Shown here: positions 33,135 to 45,589 of the stretch, piece by piece | Position numbering within the stretch: the first letter of the stretch is position 1 | How the letters are laid out: every line of letters starts with the position of its first letter | Assembly (NCBI RefSeq): GCF_016545825.1 | Contig: NC_052619.1 | Coordinates: 36,123,803 to 36,187,802 of the forward strand | Direction of reading: 5' to 3' | DNA length: 64,000 bases | DNA from: Eucalyptus grandis | Lineage: Eukaryota > Streptophyta > Magnoliopsida > Myrtales > Myrtaceae | The notes under the pieces: generated by a model | The model's input: the letters and a program-made list of their open reading frames with translations, nothing else | Database searches by the model: none | What the model was told of the DNA's origin: nothing | Position numbers and translations under genes: made by a program

Positions 33135-35495
33135 ACTATGTTCTATACAAAAAAGAACGTAGTTTGATAAGATTATTAACTGATCTCCTCATTACTAAGT
33201 AATGCTGAGATGTACTTTAACATTTTTGTCAATCTTATAGAATTATGTCTATATCCATAGAATATTGCACTAATAATTCCTAAACTTTATGTATAGAATG
33301 CAATCCAATCATAAACTTTTAATTTAATTTAATCAAGTCATAGACCTTTACTAGTAAGCTTGCAATCGAATCTTAAGCCCATCAATTAGGTCAATTAGGT
33401 CATAAACCTTTAATAAAAGATACGATTAAGTCGTAAAGCTCATATTAAGAAGTGCAAATTAAGATTGTTACGTAGGCAATTTAGGCAAAGTTCATCAAAA
33501 TAACTTTAATTGCACCTTTTAAAACAAGGTTTAGAACTTAATTGAATCAATATTAAAAGGCTCCTGACTCGGTTGATTACTTATGCAAAGTTTAGAATTT
33601 GCGGTGCACCTTTTCCTTTTCCTCTGTACTCCCAATTTTATACATCACAAATTAAGGAATAAAACATTTTTACCCACTAAAATAAATGCCGTGCCTCACT
33701 TGAAATAGGAAGCAAAGTCGATATTAGGCTCCAACTGGCACGAAACATATGGTCTTCTCTCATTTTAAAAGTTCAGAAAGATAATGATACCAAGAAAAAT
33801 GCAAACTAAAAGGTCTATTCCACAGGCCTACCGTTACATAACCGACATTGTTTATAGCGGGGAATAATGCGTCTGCGCATTAAGGTCACATAAGTTATGG
33901 GAAAAGTGCCAAAAAAGTCCTAAACCTTTTGTCTTTGTGCCGATTTAGTCCTAAACCTTTTTTTGGTGCCGATTTAGTCCTAAACATTTTTACGTTGTGC
34001 CAATTCAGTCCTTTCCGGCCAAAATTGGCCGGAATTTGCTGACTCGACGCCGGCCGGCTGACGTGGCCCGATCGGCGCTGACGTGGACTATTTTTAATAA
34101 TATTTTAATATTTTTCAATTTTTCAATTTTATTTTTTATTTTTTATTTTAAATTTTAAATTTTTTTTAAATTTTTTTCTCTTTGTCTTCTCATCTTCTTC
34201 CTCCAGCCGGTCGCCGGACCTCGGCGACGCCAGGCGACGGCCGGCGAGGTCGAGGTCGACCTCGTCGGCCACCTCGCCAGTGGCCGCAAGGGCGGCCTTG
34301 CGCTGGGCGGCGAGGCTCGCCCTCGTCGGATCGGTGAAGGTCGAGCCTCGCCCATGGCAGTGAGGCTTGACCTCGCCAGATCCGGCGAGGGAGAGCCTCG
34401 CCCGCCCGGCGCGAGGCCGCCCTCGAGGCTGGGTGGCGAGGCTCGCCCCGCCGGATCCGGGCGAGGGCGAGCCTCACCCATGGCCGGCGAGGGCGAGCCT
34501 CGCCAGCTCGGCGCGAGGAGGCGGCCGGATTCGGTCCTCGAGGTCTTACGGAACCGAGGCCTATTGTCGTCCTCCTCCGACACGTCGACGCCCGGCGGCG
34601 TGGAGGCGAAGCCGCGGCGCGCACCGAGAGCGCCTTCTCGACGATTTTCAGGCTCGGGTCTTCGTTCGCTTCCTCGCCGTCGTCGTCGTCGTTGCTACCG
34701 CCTAGCGGCACCGCGGACTTCGGCTCATGCTCCGCGTCGTCTCCTTCGCCGAGCTTTGCCACCGTCGGCTTCGCTCTCCTCCCCATGCTCCACGCGCCGA
34801 GCTAGCGGGGCTCGCCCTCGCCGGCCATGGGCAAGGCCCGAACCTCGCCAGATCCGGCGAGGGTGAGCCTCGCCACCCAGGCCTCGAGGGCGGCCTCGCG
34901 CCCGGGCGGGCGAGGTCGAGCCTCGCCGCCTAGCGCGAGGCCGCCCTCGCGGCCACTAGCGAGGTGGCCGGCGAGGTCGACCTCGACCTCGCCGGCCGTC
35001 GCCTCTGGCCGGTCGCCGAGGTCCGGCGACCGGCTGGAGGAAGAAGATGAGAAGACAAAAAGAAAAAAAAAATAAAAAAAAAAAAATAAAAAATTGAAAA
35101 ATTGAAAAATATTAAAATATTATTAAAAATAGTCAACGTAAGCGCCGATCGGGCCACGTCAGCTAGCCGGCGTCTAGTCAGCAAATTCCGGCCAATTTTG
35201 GCCGGAAAGGACTGAATTGGCACAACGTAAAAGGTTTAGGACTAAATCGGCACAAAGACAAAAGGTTTAGGACTTTTTGGCACTTTTCCCCATAAGTTAT
35301 CATATCCAAAGAAAAAGTAAGGTTACGTCATTTTTGGTATGTGCATAACAATATGATGCTTTTATGCACGTAATCTAGATTGGGGTTTCAATTTTATAAC
35401 ATGACATAAAGGTATATTCCAAACATGGTATGGCATGAAAATTTGATTGAAAGAGATAACATCATATGAACATTAATATCAAAATTGACATGACA
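33135..35495. repeat. Older nested tandem duplication, unit b (in copy 1)
   Basis: Partner of unit a at 29873-32965. It lacks the foldback found in unit a and instead carries the Mutator-like element at 33899-35291. Without that insertion it is about 970 bp, close to its copy-2 counterpart at 57300-58135. Confidence 0.7.
33899..35291. mobile_element. Mutator-like foldback element (1,393 bp) with 400-bp arms
   Basis: Starts GGGAAAAGTGCC and ends GGCACTTTTCCCC, bounded by an exact 9-bp duplication ataagttat (33890-33898 and 35292-35300), as expected for Mutator-like elements. The arms (about 33899-34330 and 34850-35291) are close inverted copies through 'tcctaaaccttttgtctttg', 'ggccaaaattggccgg' and 'gccggtcgccgg'. 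The core is extremely GC-rich 'ggcgag/ctcgcc' sequence that opens frames of up to 198 codons on both strands; these carry no domain and are artefacts. Copy 2 shows the empty site at about 58010-58020 ('cataagttgtcatatcc'). Confidence 0.9.
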
Positions 35496-36034
35496 ATTTC
35501 ACTTGGTTGATGTGAAAATCACAATTCAATCATTTGAGCAGTTTGTAAAAGAATTATTGATAAATTATTGATTATTTTAATTTATAATTATGGATTACTG
35601 ACAGCCTATTATAGATTTGCTCCACCCGAGATTAATAAATTTTTTGGATCTTATTAACAAAAGACATGCGACTTTGCCTAATAGTTAGTCAACCACAATC
35701 AAGAATCCTTAAAAATTCCAAGATTTTCTTTTTTTAAATATGCTCGTCCCAACCCCCTATTCTTTTTTTTCTAGGTTTATTGAATATTGAATCAATTGAA
35801 TGCACTTCTAACACTTGCTCCACTCTTGGAAGACCTTGCGTTATTTTCACGGATCTTGATTTTTCATATATAAATATAATTAAAATATCTTCTTCGTAAA
35901 GGATTTTTATACTTGGCAATATTAATGACGGGTCAAGCAAATTGTTCAGAATAAGCTTTGAAGATATCCAAATTTGTTGTGGGCTTTGTTAGACTCTGTG
36001 AACATTGGCCATATGAATATACAACTCATTCAAT
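35496..36034. other. Duplicated intergenic DNA in copy 1
   Basis: Aligns with about 58136-58815 of copy 2. AT-rich with no gene recognised. Confidence 0.4.
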
Positions 36035-36354
36035 GGAAAAATGTCCAAAAAGCCCTAAACATATTGCACGACCATTAGTCTAGTTCTAAACCTTACAATT
36101 GTGCCAATATAGTCCTAAACTTTTTAGTGATATGCTAATATAGTACTAAACCTTTGGACTATTTGCTAATGTTATCATTCCAATCAAATATCCAAATAAT
36201 AGGTTTATGACTAAATTAGTAAATTGTCAAAAGTTTTAAGACTAAGTTAACAAATTATCAAAAAAAATATATCATTAAAATTGTATAATTGAAATATTTA
36301 TGACTACATTTGTCTCCATGCATTATTTATAGGATTTTTTGCATTATTATCCCC
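36035..36354. mobile_element. Short foldback (MITE-like) element
   Basis: About 320 bp with complementary ends ('ggaaaaatgtccaaaaagcc' against '...aggattttttgcattattatcccc') and repeated 'tagtcctaaac' and 'gactaaattag' words in opposite orientation. Copy 2 retains the left part (58815-59030) but the right half is replaced by other sequence. No target duplication could be fixed. Confidence 0.45.
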
Positions 36355-38373
36355 TCATCTAACTTAAGCGGGCAAACAAAAGTTTGAAGATATCTAATGA
36401 GATAGAGTCTTACTCTACTTTCAATTTCATTTCAAGATCTTGCTGGTGTTCTAGATCTTGGCCTAGTTGTTTCAATTTTGCAAAATCGATGAGGTTTGCA
36501 ACGGCAAAACCTCTTGAAAGCAATGTAAGTATCTTCGGCCACAGGATGGGAAAAAAAAAAAGGTCGGGGGACTTAATTTCTAAATGTCGATGTATCCTTA
36601 ATTTTTTAGGTAAAATGATATCAGTATTTTCGAATTCATCTGAGGGAAAATTATATAAAGAAATGGGACCTGCGTTTCAGTGCCGTGTGAAACCGCCCCC
36701 GTACGACCTTTTTTTTTTTTTTTTTTTTTTTTTGCAACCCTGAGAAACTAGGGCGAAGGTTAATACGAGTAAAAGGTAGATTCCAAAAATTTCCACCAAT
36801 ATCTATAGAGTTAAAGGTATATGTCAATTGACCCTATTATTTTGTTATTGTAAATAATATTCATAAAAATTAAGAAAAATTAACATGTCCATAGTAAAAT
36901 TAAAAGGGATGGAAAAAATCACAAACTTGCTCAACCATTTAAGAGGCATTTTCAAGGCTACTCTTTAAAACTTATTGGGTTTGTGCACTGAATTCCTAAA
37001 AGTGTCATTTCTTGCTATTGAGTCCTAAAACTTGTAACTTTTGGTCCAATTGAGCAATGCCACCAATGGAAGGAAGGATGCAAAGTGTACTGAAATTGCA
37101 TGAACTAAATAAAGTCTTAGGACCGACCAAAAAATAAAATAAAATAAAGTCTTAGAATTTAAGTGCATGAGTTAACAAGTTTTAGCACTTGTTTTCTAAT
37201 TATCTCACTATTTAAAGTGCATAAAGAGAAAATGAATCACTAGAAAATGATTTTTCAATATATGACTTTCGTCTTTATGTGATCATGGTCTCTAGTTCCC
37301 TTGAGTGATCTTGCACATCATTTGCAACGTAAGAATTTTTTTTAGGATTTTTGGGGACCATCTATGTCAGTGATCCCCTTATGTTGTGATTCAGCTTAGT
37401 CACTATATAAGAATTGTTACTTGAAAAACTTGTATGAACATAACCTAATTTCCAGCATTTTTTAGTCATCAATTATGTTAGTATGCGGTAAATTTGATCA
37501 ATCGAATGCAAAAAATTGTACTGCGTAGTGATAAATAAATGACAGCATAGACCAAGGAGCATAAAAATAAAAGGCAAGGGAATGAAATATCTTAATTTTT
37601 AATGATGGAGGGCTAAATTGAAAATATATATATCAAATTTTAAGATGAAAGATATATCTTTCTAATTTATCAACCTTTCGTTTTCTCGAGAAGCGCACAA
37701 GAACGAAGTTTCATATTGCTGATTGCAAAATGAAATCCTATACCCATTAATTGACATCATTGCACGTGCTCTTAGCAAATGCAGTTCCCTCAAGAATGAG
37801 GAATGCCATAAATATGAAGATACCCTAGTAGTTCAAAAGTACATTCATTAACGCATCTTCATGCCCGAAAATGTCGATCACTTCCATTCTCATGTATAAA
37901 CAAGACTTTGTTAAAAATTTCCTTGGTCTTATTAAGCAACCAAATAAAAAATACTGTGAAATCCAATGCACGGACACCGGCAACCCTCATTTCATGCCCA
38001 ATCAATATTCTAAAAATTGAAATTTTTGTGTTAAATAGATTTAACAAGTATTTCTGAGTCACTCTTCAACACTCCCATAAATATAGGGCTATTTTTTAAG
38101 TAAAAAAACCCACAACTTAAGGGCCAAATCCAATTTTGTCCCAAACATTTTTTTTTTTTGTCTAAAAAAAATCACAATTTCCATTCTAGTCCCAAATCAG
38201 CCCACGCATAAAAAGATCACCACTGGTTTTTTCAAGTTTTTCAATATCGAGAGATTGGCTTTGCTCCATATGGAGGTAATGGTGTTGATGAAAACCAAGT
38301 CCTCATGATGAATCTCTAACAGGCCATGATGTTGATAATTTAAATATATTAAAAAAAAATAGTGGGGATCTTT
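36355..38373. other. Right end of copy 1, no gene recognised
   Basis: 36595-38370 aligns with 59275-61028. The T-run at 36710-36734 and a short A/T stretch near 36650 correspond to the expanded (AT)n of copy 2. Shared words such as 'acgtgctcttagcaaatgca' are well kept, but frames are not conserved. The junction with copy 2 is at about 38373/38374. Confidence 0.45.
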
Positions 38374-38713
38374 AATATGATTCATGGGTTTAGAACGAAG
38401 AGCAGATTTAGGAATTCGTGCGTTAAGTCCAGGGCCTAAAAAGCTTATATCTTGCAGCATCTGTTTTTACCTCTCGATCTTGTACAAGAATGCTATTGTT
38501 TTCTGATAATTTTTTGGAAGTTTCTTGGCTTGATTATCGCCCGACTCAAACAATATTGCTTATCATTTTACCTGCTTCTGGTTCCCTCTTCTCCAAACTT
38601 TCTAACTAATTAATTAAGCAAGAAGTAGCACAGGCTTGTTCTGAACTTTTGCGTTGGTCGGCCAGAGTGAATAATTTATAACTGCAGTTGCTACTTGTTA
38701 CATTATTGAGTCA

Positions 38714-38839
38714 CTAACAAACAAAAAGCTGCAACTCTTGCTTGGCCTTGACACTGCTGATAGTCTCGAAGTGAGTTTTGGAGTCTCTGGCCATCTCTTC
38801 CAACAGGAAAATGGTTGCATGCGCTAGCTTCATGTGAGC
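38714..38839 (-). pseudogene. Exon-like frame, copy 2 version (open)
   Basis: After a possible acceptor (gcacttag) the minus strand reads 'AHMKLAHATIFLLEEMARDS' and then 'KTHFETISSVKAKQELQLFVC' and a stop, 41 residues without interruption. Copy 1 (16862-16987) has identical length but a stop replacing the Gln of 'ELQL'. The absence of indels over 126 nt and the protein-like composition suggest a decayed terminal exon. No family is recognised and no neighbouring exon was found. Confidence 0.35.
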
Positions 38840-38841
38840 CT

Positions 38842-41800
38842 AAGTGCAAAATAACTGTTATTCTAGGCAGGTCCCTTGAGGCATCCACATGGTGTACACT
38901 GGGTTCACACAAACTCAGTGCGTGCAATAATTGCTGTTTCACAGTCTGACTCCAAGTTCCTCGTCTAGAAAGTTAAGATCGTCATTATTGCAAAAGGAAA
39001 AAAACAAAATTGCTCAAAATTGGTTCCGGATTTTGATCCAGCGAATCAAACAGAGATGGGAGCATTGCGTTTTGTTTTCTTTTGTCATAATGGCATCTTG
39101 GTTAGAACATATCTTATGTTTTATGTTTTGTTCACATAATTTTTGACATTGCTTAGCAATCTATTAGTGATGACGCTAATTTTAAATGCGTGAAGGTGTT
39201 TCTTCTGGAGAAATGTGATTGGCGGACTTGATCATTAGTTGTGTTATTGTATGTTCACCGTCGGTTGTGAAAACCTGCTTCGCTTACTCATGCTGAACGT
39301 GCCGACATACAAAACAAAAAAAGCTTTTGGGGTTATCTAAACATACGTACATACCACTGTTCTGATTTTAGGGCAGAATTAGTATTGCAAACCTAGTGAA
39401 ACTTGCCATCTGATCAATTGGCTATGTAGATCTTCAGTCTGTTAGGGCATGGGGAGACGCCGATTTACTTTTCTTCTTTTGTTTTTGCTGAATGAAGATA
39501 GCCTAGCATATGAACAAGGTGTTGCTTACCTCTTTCTCGTCTTTCAGTCCTATTTTATGCTGTGGGGACAAGAACATATTGTGGACGCAGGGGAGTCACA
39601 AAAAATTTCACGGTCCACACTGTTCTTTCCTGCTGAGCACTAAGATACTAAACCAAGTTCGTTACTATATACTCGTGATGGATGAGAAGTGCTTCGTCCC
39701 ACACGTATCGACCCTAGTTCATTGTGAAATCTCCTTTCACTAGAGTTGGAGCAAAGGTAAGGTGGCCGCCTCTAGAATTGTCGGTCCATGTTCCAGTATA
39801 TCTCTTCGTAAAAAAGAGAGGAAGGCCAAACTCATTGTATTATTGCCTTGTAGGAATTTTCTAATTGGAGTTCGGAGATTTGGGTTCTTTCTTTATATAT
39901 TGTCTATAAGAAATAAGATGAGCTTCAAAACCAAAATTTGACCTGTCGCTGATCAGAAACTTCTCGAGTAGTGGAGTTTGAGTAGAATGAGTTCCTATTG
40001 ATATATTGCATGTAGGTGAAATGTCACAATTCAATTTTTTGTTTGACCATAAATGGTTTTGGTTGATTGATCATTTTCACTAAACCAAATTTGTAAAAGT
40101 TCAGAAAAAAATTTGCAAAAATTCTTTTACTCAAGCAAACATACCCTTCATTTGGGGTATTCAACGAGCGTCTTGGATGCAACCATATATATGACATGTT
40201 ACTATATCGGCTGCAGAACTTATCCGATTAGGGTCAGTTCCACGGGGTTCAAAGGTTCATAAGGTGGTCCAGTACCAGCAGGCAGTGGTCATCAAGAGAT
40301 ATCCCATGAACAAATTTTACCAGTGCTTGTACTGTATTTGCTAAATTTGGACATATTAACTTCAGGGCTTTTCCTAAAAGGCGGTTGTAAGTGCAACTTG
40401 GTGGGCCCTGTCTTGTCTATTGGAGAATCGAACATCAATTATGGGCATTCTCATTGCTGATTTACTGGACCGATACTAATGAAGTAGCGTTTGCTCTTTC
40501 GTCCGTTGTCCGCGTCCGGCCACGTTAGAGGAAAAAAAGGTGAAGGACGGAGATTACCAAGGACAATAGGTTAACCTAATTTAAGAGAATCAAATTAGGC
40601 ATAATTATGTCTGCAATGAGTAAATCAAAAGAAGATAATGATGTCCATGAGGATATAATTGGTAAATAGGCCATGGGGAACAAAGGGAATATTCGCATTC
40701 AACACTCTTTAATGGAAGCAAAAAATATCTTGATTTTTTTCATTTATTTTTTAATCGACCAAATGACCAATAGTTATGAGTTCACAGTATTAAGCTCGGT
40801 GATTTATCAACTTAAAGACTAAATTTAGCTAGTCCGATCATGACCCGATTAACGTAATTTGCTTGGCCAAATAAAATCTCATTGTAGTGATTATATGAAA
40901 TAAACTGAGGCCAAATAGTTGACTCTATTTGAAAAACCCCGAAAGGGATTTATCAAGCTGGTTGGGAGGAAATTGCGGGTACGAGGCAAAAAATAAAATA
41001 AAATAAATACATAAAAAAGAATTTTGTGGTGTCATATGATTTGGACAAAAAATCTAGGATCGTCGTTGATTGTTGACAAGACAGGACACTTTGATCTAAA
41101 CATGGTCGATTGATTAACGGGGGACGGTGCTTCTTTCCTAATTAGTCGTACTCATGATGGTATGATGGACGTCCGGATTTCGGGGTTGCGATCAAATCGA
41201 CTGAAAACGACAAGCGAACACGGCACATGGAAGAGCACATGGCCTTTGGAGACAGATACCGACATCCCAATTTGGGTCTATGCGATTGCAAACCTAAAAT
41301 AAAAGACTAAAAGAGAGGATGGTACGACACCTACGTAAAGGTTGCGTAACGTGCATGAAAGGTAAAATCAACGTGATGAGTCCAAATCGATATTCTTGCT
41401 TCCATTGCCTGGCCATGACGTGCAATGTTTTCACACCCAACGCGGTTTTCTTTCGATGAAGGAGTGAAAAATCAACCCTCTTCTTTTCTCTCCTTTTTTT
41501 TGTTATGTGTTCGTCGGCTATTTTGTTACGTTTGCAACAAAAAGTCATGCTTTTTACTAGGTCGACCGGCCGGCTTAGGTGATCTTGAAAGATGTGAATT
41601 CTAAAAAATTCAGAGGTTACATTCACATCGAAAATTTACCTACTTTGCCAGGTTTACACATCAGTGTTATGGATGTTTATTTCATCTATCTTGAGTGAGT
41701 GTTCTTCTTTTTCAGACTTCTCCATCGACGCCAGATCCACCTCCGACCCCAGCCAACGCCACCTTCGTCCATTACCAATCATTAGTGAATCTAGATCAGG

Positions 41801-42055
41801 GTAAAAAGATTGATTTAAGTAAGACGGAGGAGATGAATATGTTAGGCTCTGTTTGATTTGCCATGAGTGAAATTATAAGAAGATCGTTTTGGCTTGACAT
41901 ATGCTCAATTATATTCCTGAAAATCAAAATTAGAAGATGTGGGATGTCTCTGAAGTAACTTTTAATCGTTACTTTTACTTTTCGTTTTAGATTTTGTGAA
42001 AGTAGCCATTTTCATTTTTAAAAAACAAAATCTTTAAGACTTGAAGTTTTATTAT
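38842..42055. other. Duplicated intergenic DNA in copy 2
   Basis: Counterpart of 16990-20842. Open frames here (39449-39743 on the plus strand, 41294-41626 on the minus strand) have no domain and do not match frames in copy 1 over their length. Nothing else is recognised. Confidence 0.4.
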
Positions 42056-42654
42056 ATATAGGGTTGATACACGAAAATTTCCAAACCAATATATCTGTGA
42101 CAAAGTTATTTTTTGTTTGTTTCCATTAAATTTTATCATCAAATTGCTAAGTTGAACCATACATGATAGTTGACAAGTGTATTACTATAGAGTTTAACCC
42201 TCCATTTGTCATAGGCATTTCATTATTTGGGGCTAATAATACCACCTAGAGGAGGGATTAGGTTGTTTTAAAACTTTAACAATCTTTTGCAGTAATTAGC
42301 TATCACTAAGTAAAGATCTAGTCAATGTGATGTTTCAAAACTCGTGAGCGGATTGTCTACTTGTGGAAGTAATGAGAGAGAAAAATGTTATCACACAAAG
42401 ATGTGTAGTGGTTCAGTTTTATTCTCAAACTTACATCCACTTCTCATATTAACAACCACTAGTCAAGTTGGATTGCACTAATAATCTACTCAATAAGTTA
42501 CAATTGACAATTACTGGTCCTTTTACAAGATAGATCACATCATCAAGATTCAACTGATGCTTTTACTTTTGTACACTTAATTTATAACACAATTATTCAA
42601 ACAATAAGAATATAACACTAAGAAAAATAGTTGAAAGAAAGCATTTCAATTGGT

Positions 42655-43233
42655 ACACAACGTACAAATTTTAGTCTTTGCATTTGCTTGTGTCCAACAT
42701 TTGGCTTCAGAGATCCTTTCTTTTATACCTATGTTCAATATTTCCACTGGAGGTGGTTTGGAGAAGCAAAGAGCCATTAGATTTACCATTGGTATTGCCT
42801 TTTCCTGAACTTTACAAGCTACCTAAAGATAGTTTTTACTACCGCCCTTCGCTATAGCTTTCACCGAATCTGTTAGACAGACTAGTATTCCATTCTATGG
42901 TCGCATCTAGATTCTGCTACTGTGCATATGCACTCCACAATGGCTATTTTACTAAACCAACGAGCATTATCATATGAATGTCATTGCCACAACACCAAGT
43001 ACCTAATATATAGAATCAATACAGATATCAACATCAACTGCTTTAGGTTCGTTAGTGCTTTTTATAAAAAAAAAATCGTATTAAGACATATCGCGATCTT
43101 TATCAATTAGATCACACCAAGGTCATCACATAGTCTATAATACTTGTCACGAACATTTGCAACTATCATAATAAATATTATACTAAAGACAGTTTGAAAA
43201 TCATTAAAATCACCTGGAGATGTTTCTTCAACA
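42655..43233. repeat. LTR-like direct repeat, left
   Basis: About 580 bp, roughly 80% identical by eye to 45010-45589 in the same orientation. On the minus strand it begins TGTTGAAGAAACATCTCC; its partner begins TGTTAGAGAAACATCTCT. The TG start fits an LTR. The other boundary is unclear, and no primer-binding site was identified. Confidence 0.45.
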
Positions 43234-44059
43234 ATCTTCCCTTTGTTTATCATGACAAAACTATCTAGCAAATGTGAAAGATAATTTTTTATAAAGTTGC
43301 ATTAAAAGTAAAAAGTTTGTTCATGTTCTAATCTTTCTCAAGGAATATGCACAATTAACAAATAATAAGGTCTCCATAAGATATTTAGGGCAATTGGAGA
43401 TGCAATATAGATGATCTTTGTGTAGAATAACAATGAAAAAGTCATAGATCTGCCAGATATCATAAATCATCAGAAAAATAGGCAAACGGTGATAACATCA
43501 ATGTAAAGCACCCCATGTTTTGATGATGTCCATTCTAGTGATAAATGATAAGCGTAAGAATTATTAGCACACACCAAATAGTTCACAATTTTCACTACGT
43601 ATTTTCTCATCAATAATTCTCCCCCTTTTTATCATCAGTTAAAAAACATAGAGAAACCATAACTTTATTAATAATCAAGTCATGTTAGTACATTGATCTC
43701 AAAAGGAAACTAGACATGAGCAGGAGAAGAAAATAGAAGCACAAAGAAATAACACAATTTCAAGTGTGAGGGTGCTTTTGTTGCTGGGAGGAGATAGGAG
43801 GTTCTTGTTTAGATTCTGTAGAACAAGATTGTAGAAGTCTAAACTAAGAATAGTCCATTCAATTTTCACTAGATATTGAGTCATAGAAGATAAGGTGCTT
43901 TTGATTTCTTGACCCTTAGCTTAAAGCTTAACAAGCCCGGTAGTGAGAGAAGCATATGTATCCACTTGAGATGGTGATCTTTCAAGCCTTAGTGGACTAG
44001 AGATCTGCCTTTGCATGGGTGCCTTAGCATTTTTCTCCCTTTCTTACTTGGCCTATTCG

Positions 44060-44960
44060 ACTAGTCTTTCTCTTAGGGTAATTGTTCGCTCATCATCCCC
44101 TTGTCCAAAGGGATTACTCATCCTTCGGATTTACCCAACCATCATAAGTTATTTTCAACATCATCTTATCAAATATCTTCTTCCCAATCTCAACATTAAT
44201 CATGCTTTGCAGGGCAGCATCAGAGAAATCAATATTTTTATGCATGAGGATACAAGTGATGAGGGCACCATAGAGTAGTTTGCCTGTTTTTCCCTTTGTC
44301 ATGCGATACATATGAATAAAGATCATGTGAGAGAGGGAGAAATCATAAAATTTTGTGAGAATGGCCTAGATGACTCTTGCCTCGGAACAAGATACATTGT
44401 TTGTACAAGATGTTTTGGGACGCAGGCATAGGGTTAAAATCTTTTGGATGAAATTTACTTTGAGAGGCAACAAGTTCAAGGGGACAAATTCTTTAAAACC
44501 ACAAGTGTAGTTTGGAGTTTCCAACATAAAGTTGTAGGCTTCATCAGGCTCAATGAGAATCCTTTTGAACATATTGTACTATGTTTGAGTTCATCACAGT
44601 GATGACATGATTATGTTTGTGAAAAGTGAAAGCAAAAGAGTTTCAAAAAATTCAAAGAGAAAAATGCCATAGGCATCAAGATACTCAAAATCAACAAAAC
44701 AATATGGATTTGTTCCTTGATCATGAAAGGTTTGGAAAGCTACCTCATGATCTTTAGACAAAAACATTTTAGAATCGAAAAAAAGGATCAAAATCAAAAT
44801 GTTTTAGATAAAAACATCTTTAGCTTTGAGTTACCTCGGTGGATTCCTCTATTTGTCCAAGGAGGTCAATATGTGATGATCATCCTTTGGGAGCCCCAAC
44901 CATCACTATAGATGTGTGAGACGATTTTCTAGTAGCTTTCTAGGTTGTATGAGGTTTGGA
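44060..44960 (-). pseudogene. Remnant of a plant retroelement protein (PF20167-like, gag-side)
   Basis: Minus-strand pieces at 44594-44797 ('MFLSKDHEVAFQTFHDQGTNPYCF...'), 44366-44572 ('EPDEAYNFMLETPNYTCGFKEFVPLN') and 44114-44326 ('MIFIHMYRMTKGKTGKLLYGALITCILMHKNIDFSD') resemble the plant-specific 'putative plant transposon protein' domain often found in retroelement-derived genes. The piece before it reads 'MAPNLIQPRKLLENR', a plausible start. Stops and frameshifts break it. No protease, integrase or reverse transcriptase is present, so the element is non-autonomous. Confidence 0.5.
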
Positions 44961-45009
44961 GCCATTTGAGTGAGAATGAAGTGTTTCTCTTGGAACACAG
45001 TGTATGACA

Positions 45010-45589
45010 GATCTCAAGTCTATATTTGCATGTGTCTAACATTTAGCTTCAAAGATCTTTTCATTTATACCCATTTTCAACCTTTTCATTAAAGATGGTT
45101 TAGAGAAGCAAAAAGTCATTAGAATTGCCATTTGTGATACTGCCTAAAGATAAAACTACTCATACAATCATTTTCCTGAATGTTTGCATACCACTTAAAA
45201 ATAGCTTATGCTACTATCCCTTCACTATAGCTTCTCAGGAAGCTAGGTACCCTGTTCTCTGTTAACATATGGATTCTACTACTGTGCATATCCACTCCGA
45301 CTTTTTTACGAAATCAACAAACATTATCAAATGAACATTGTTGCCACAATACCAGTGACCTAATATACAGCATTGATACAGATATCAACATTAGTTGATC
45401 TTTAGGTCTATTAATACTGTCTGCGGAAAAATAGTATGAAGACATATTGCAATCTTTACTAACTAGACCACACCATGGTCATTACATAGTCTTTAATTCT
45501 TATCACAAAGATATGCAAATATCATAGTAAATATTATACTAAGGATAGTTTGGAAGTCGTCAAAATCACTTAGAGATGTTTCTCTAACA
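45010..45589. repeat. LTR-like direct repeat, right
   Basis: Partner of 42655-43233, flanking the gag-like frame. Its upper end (minus-strand start) TGTTAGAGAAACATC is sharp, followed outside by non-repeated sequence at about 45590. The roughly 20% difference between the two repeats implies an old insertion, if they are true LTRs. Confidence 0.45.

Larger units (their letters stand above)
16523..38373. repeat. Tandem segmental duplication, copy 1 (about 21.9 kb)
   Basis: Collinear with 38374-61028. Paired landmarks, copy 1 to copy 2: 'ttcatgggtttagaa' 16531/38382; 'tgctgtggggacaagaaca' 17707/39558; 'cacggcacatggaagagcac' 19904/41220; 'atcatgctgatcagagaac' 28150/53575; the AG repeat 29409/54885; 'aaggtcacataagtt' 33882/58002; 'tcaagaatgagg' or its variant 37792/60432. 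Identity in aligned blocks looks like 80-90% by eye, with many small indels. Copy-1-specific material includes 18180-18845, two hAT elements (24708-25746 and 31584-32574) and a Mutator-like element (33899-35291). No complete gene lies in it. Confidence 0.92.

Noticed and set aside
34155..34866. Long overlapping frames (up to 198 codons) on both strands
   Set aside because: They lie in the GC-rich core of the Mutator-like foldback, consist of Arg/Ala/Pro/Gly low-complexity sequence, overlap on both strands and carry no domain.
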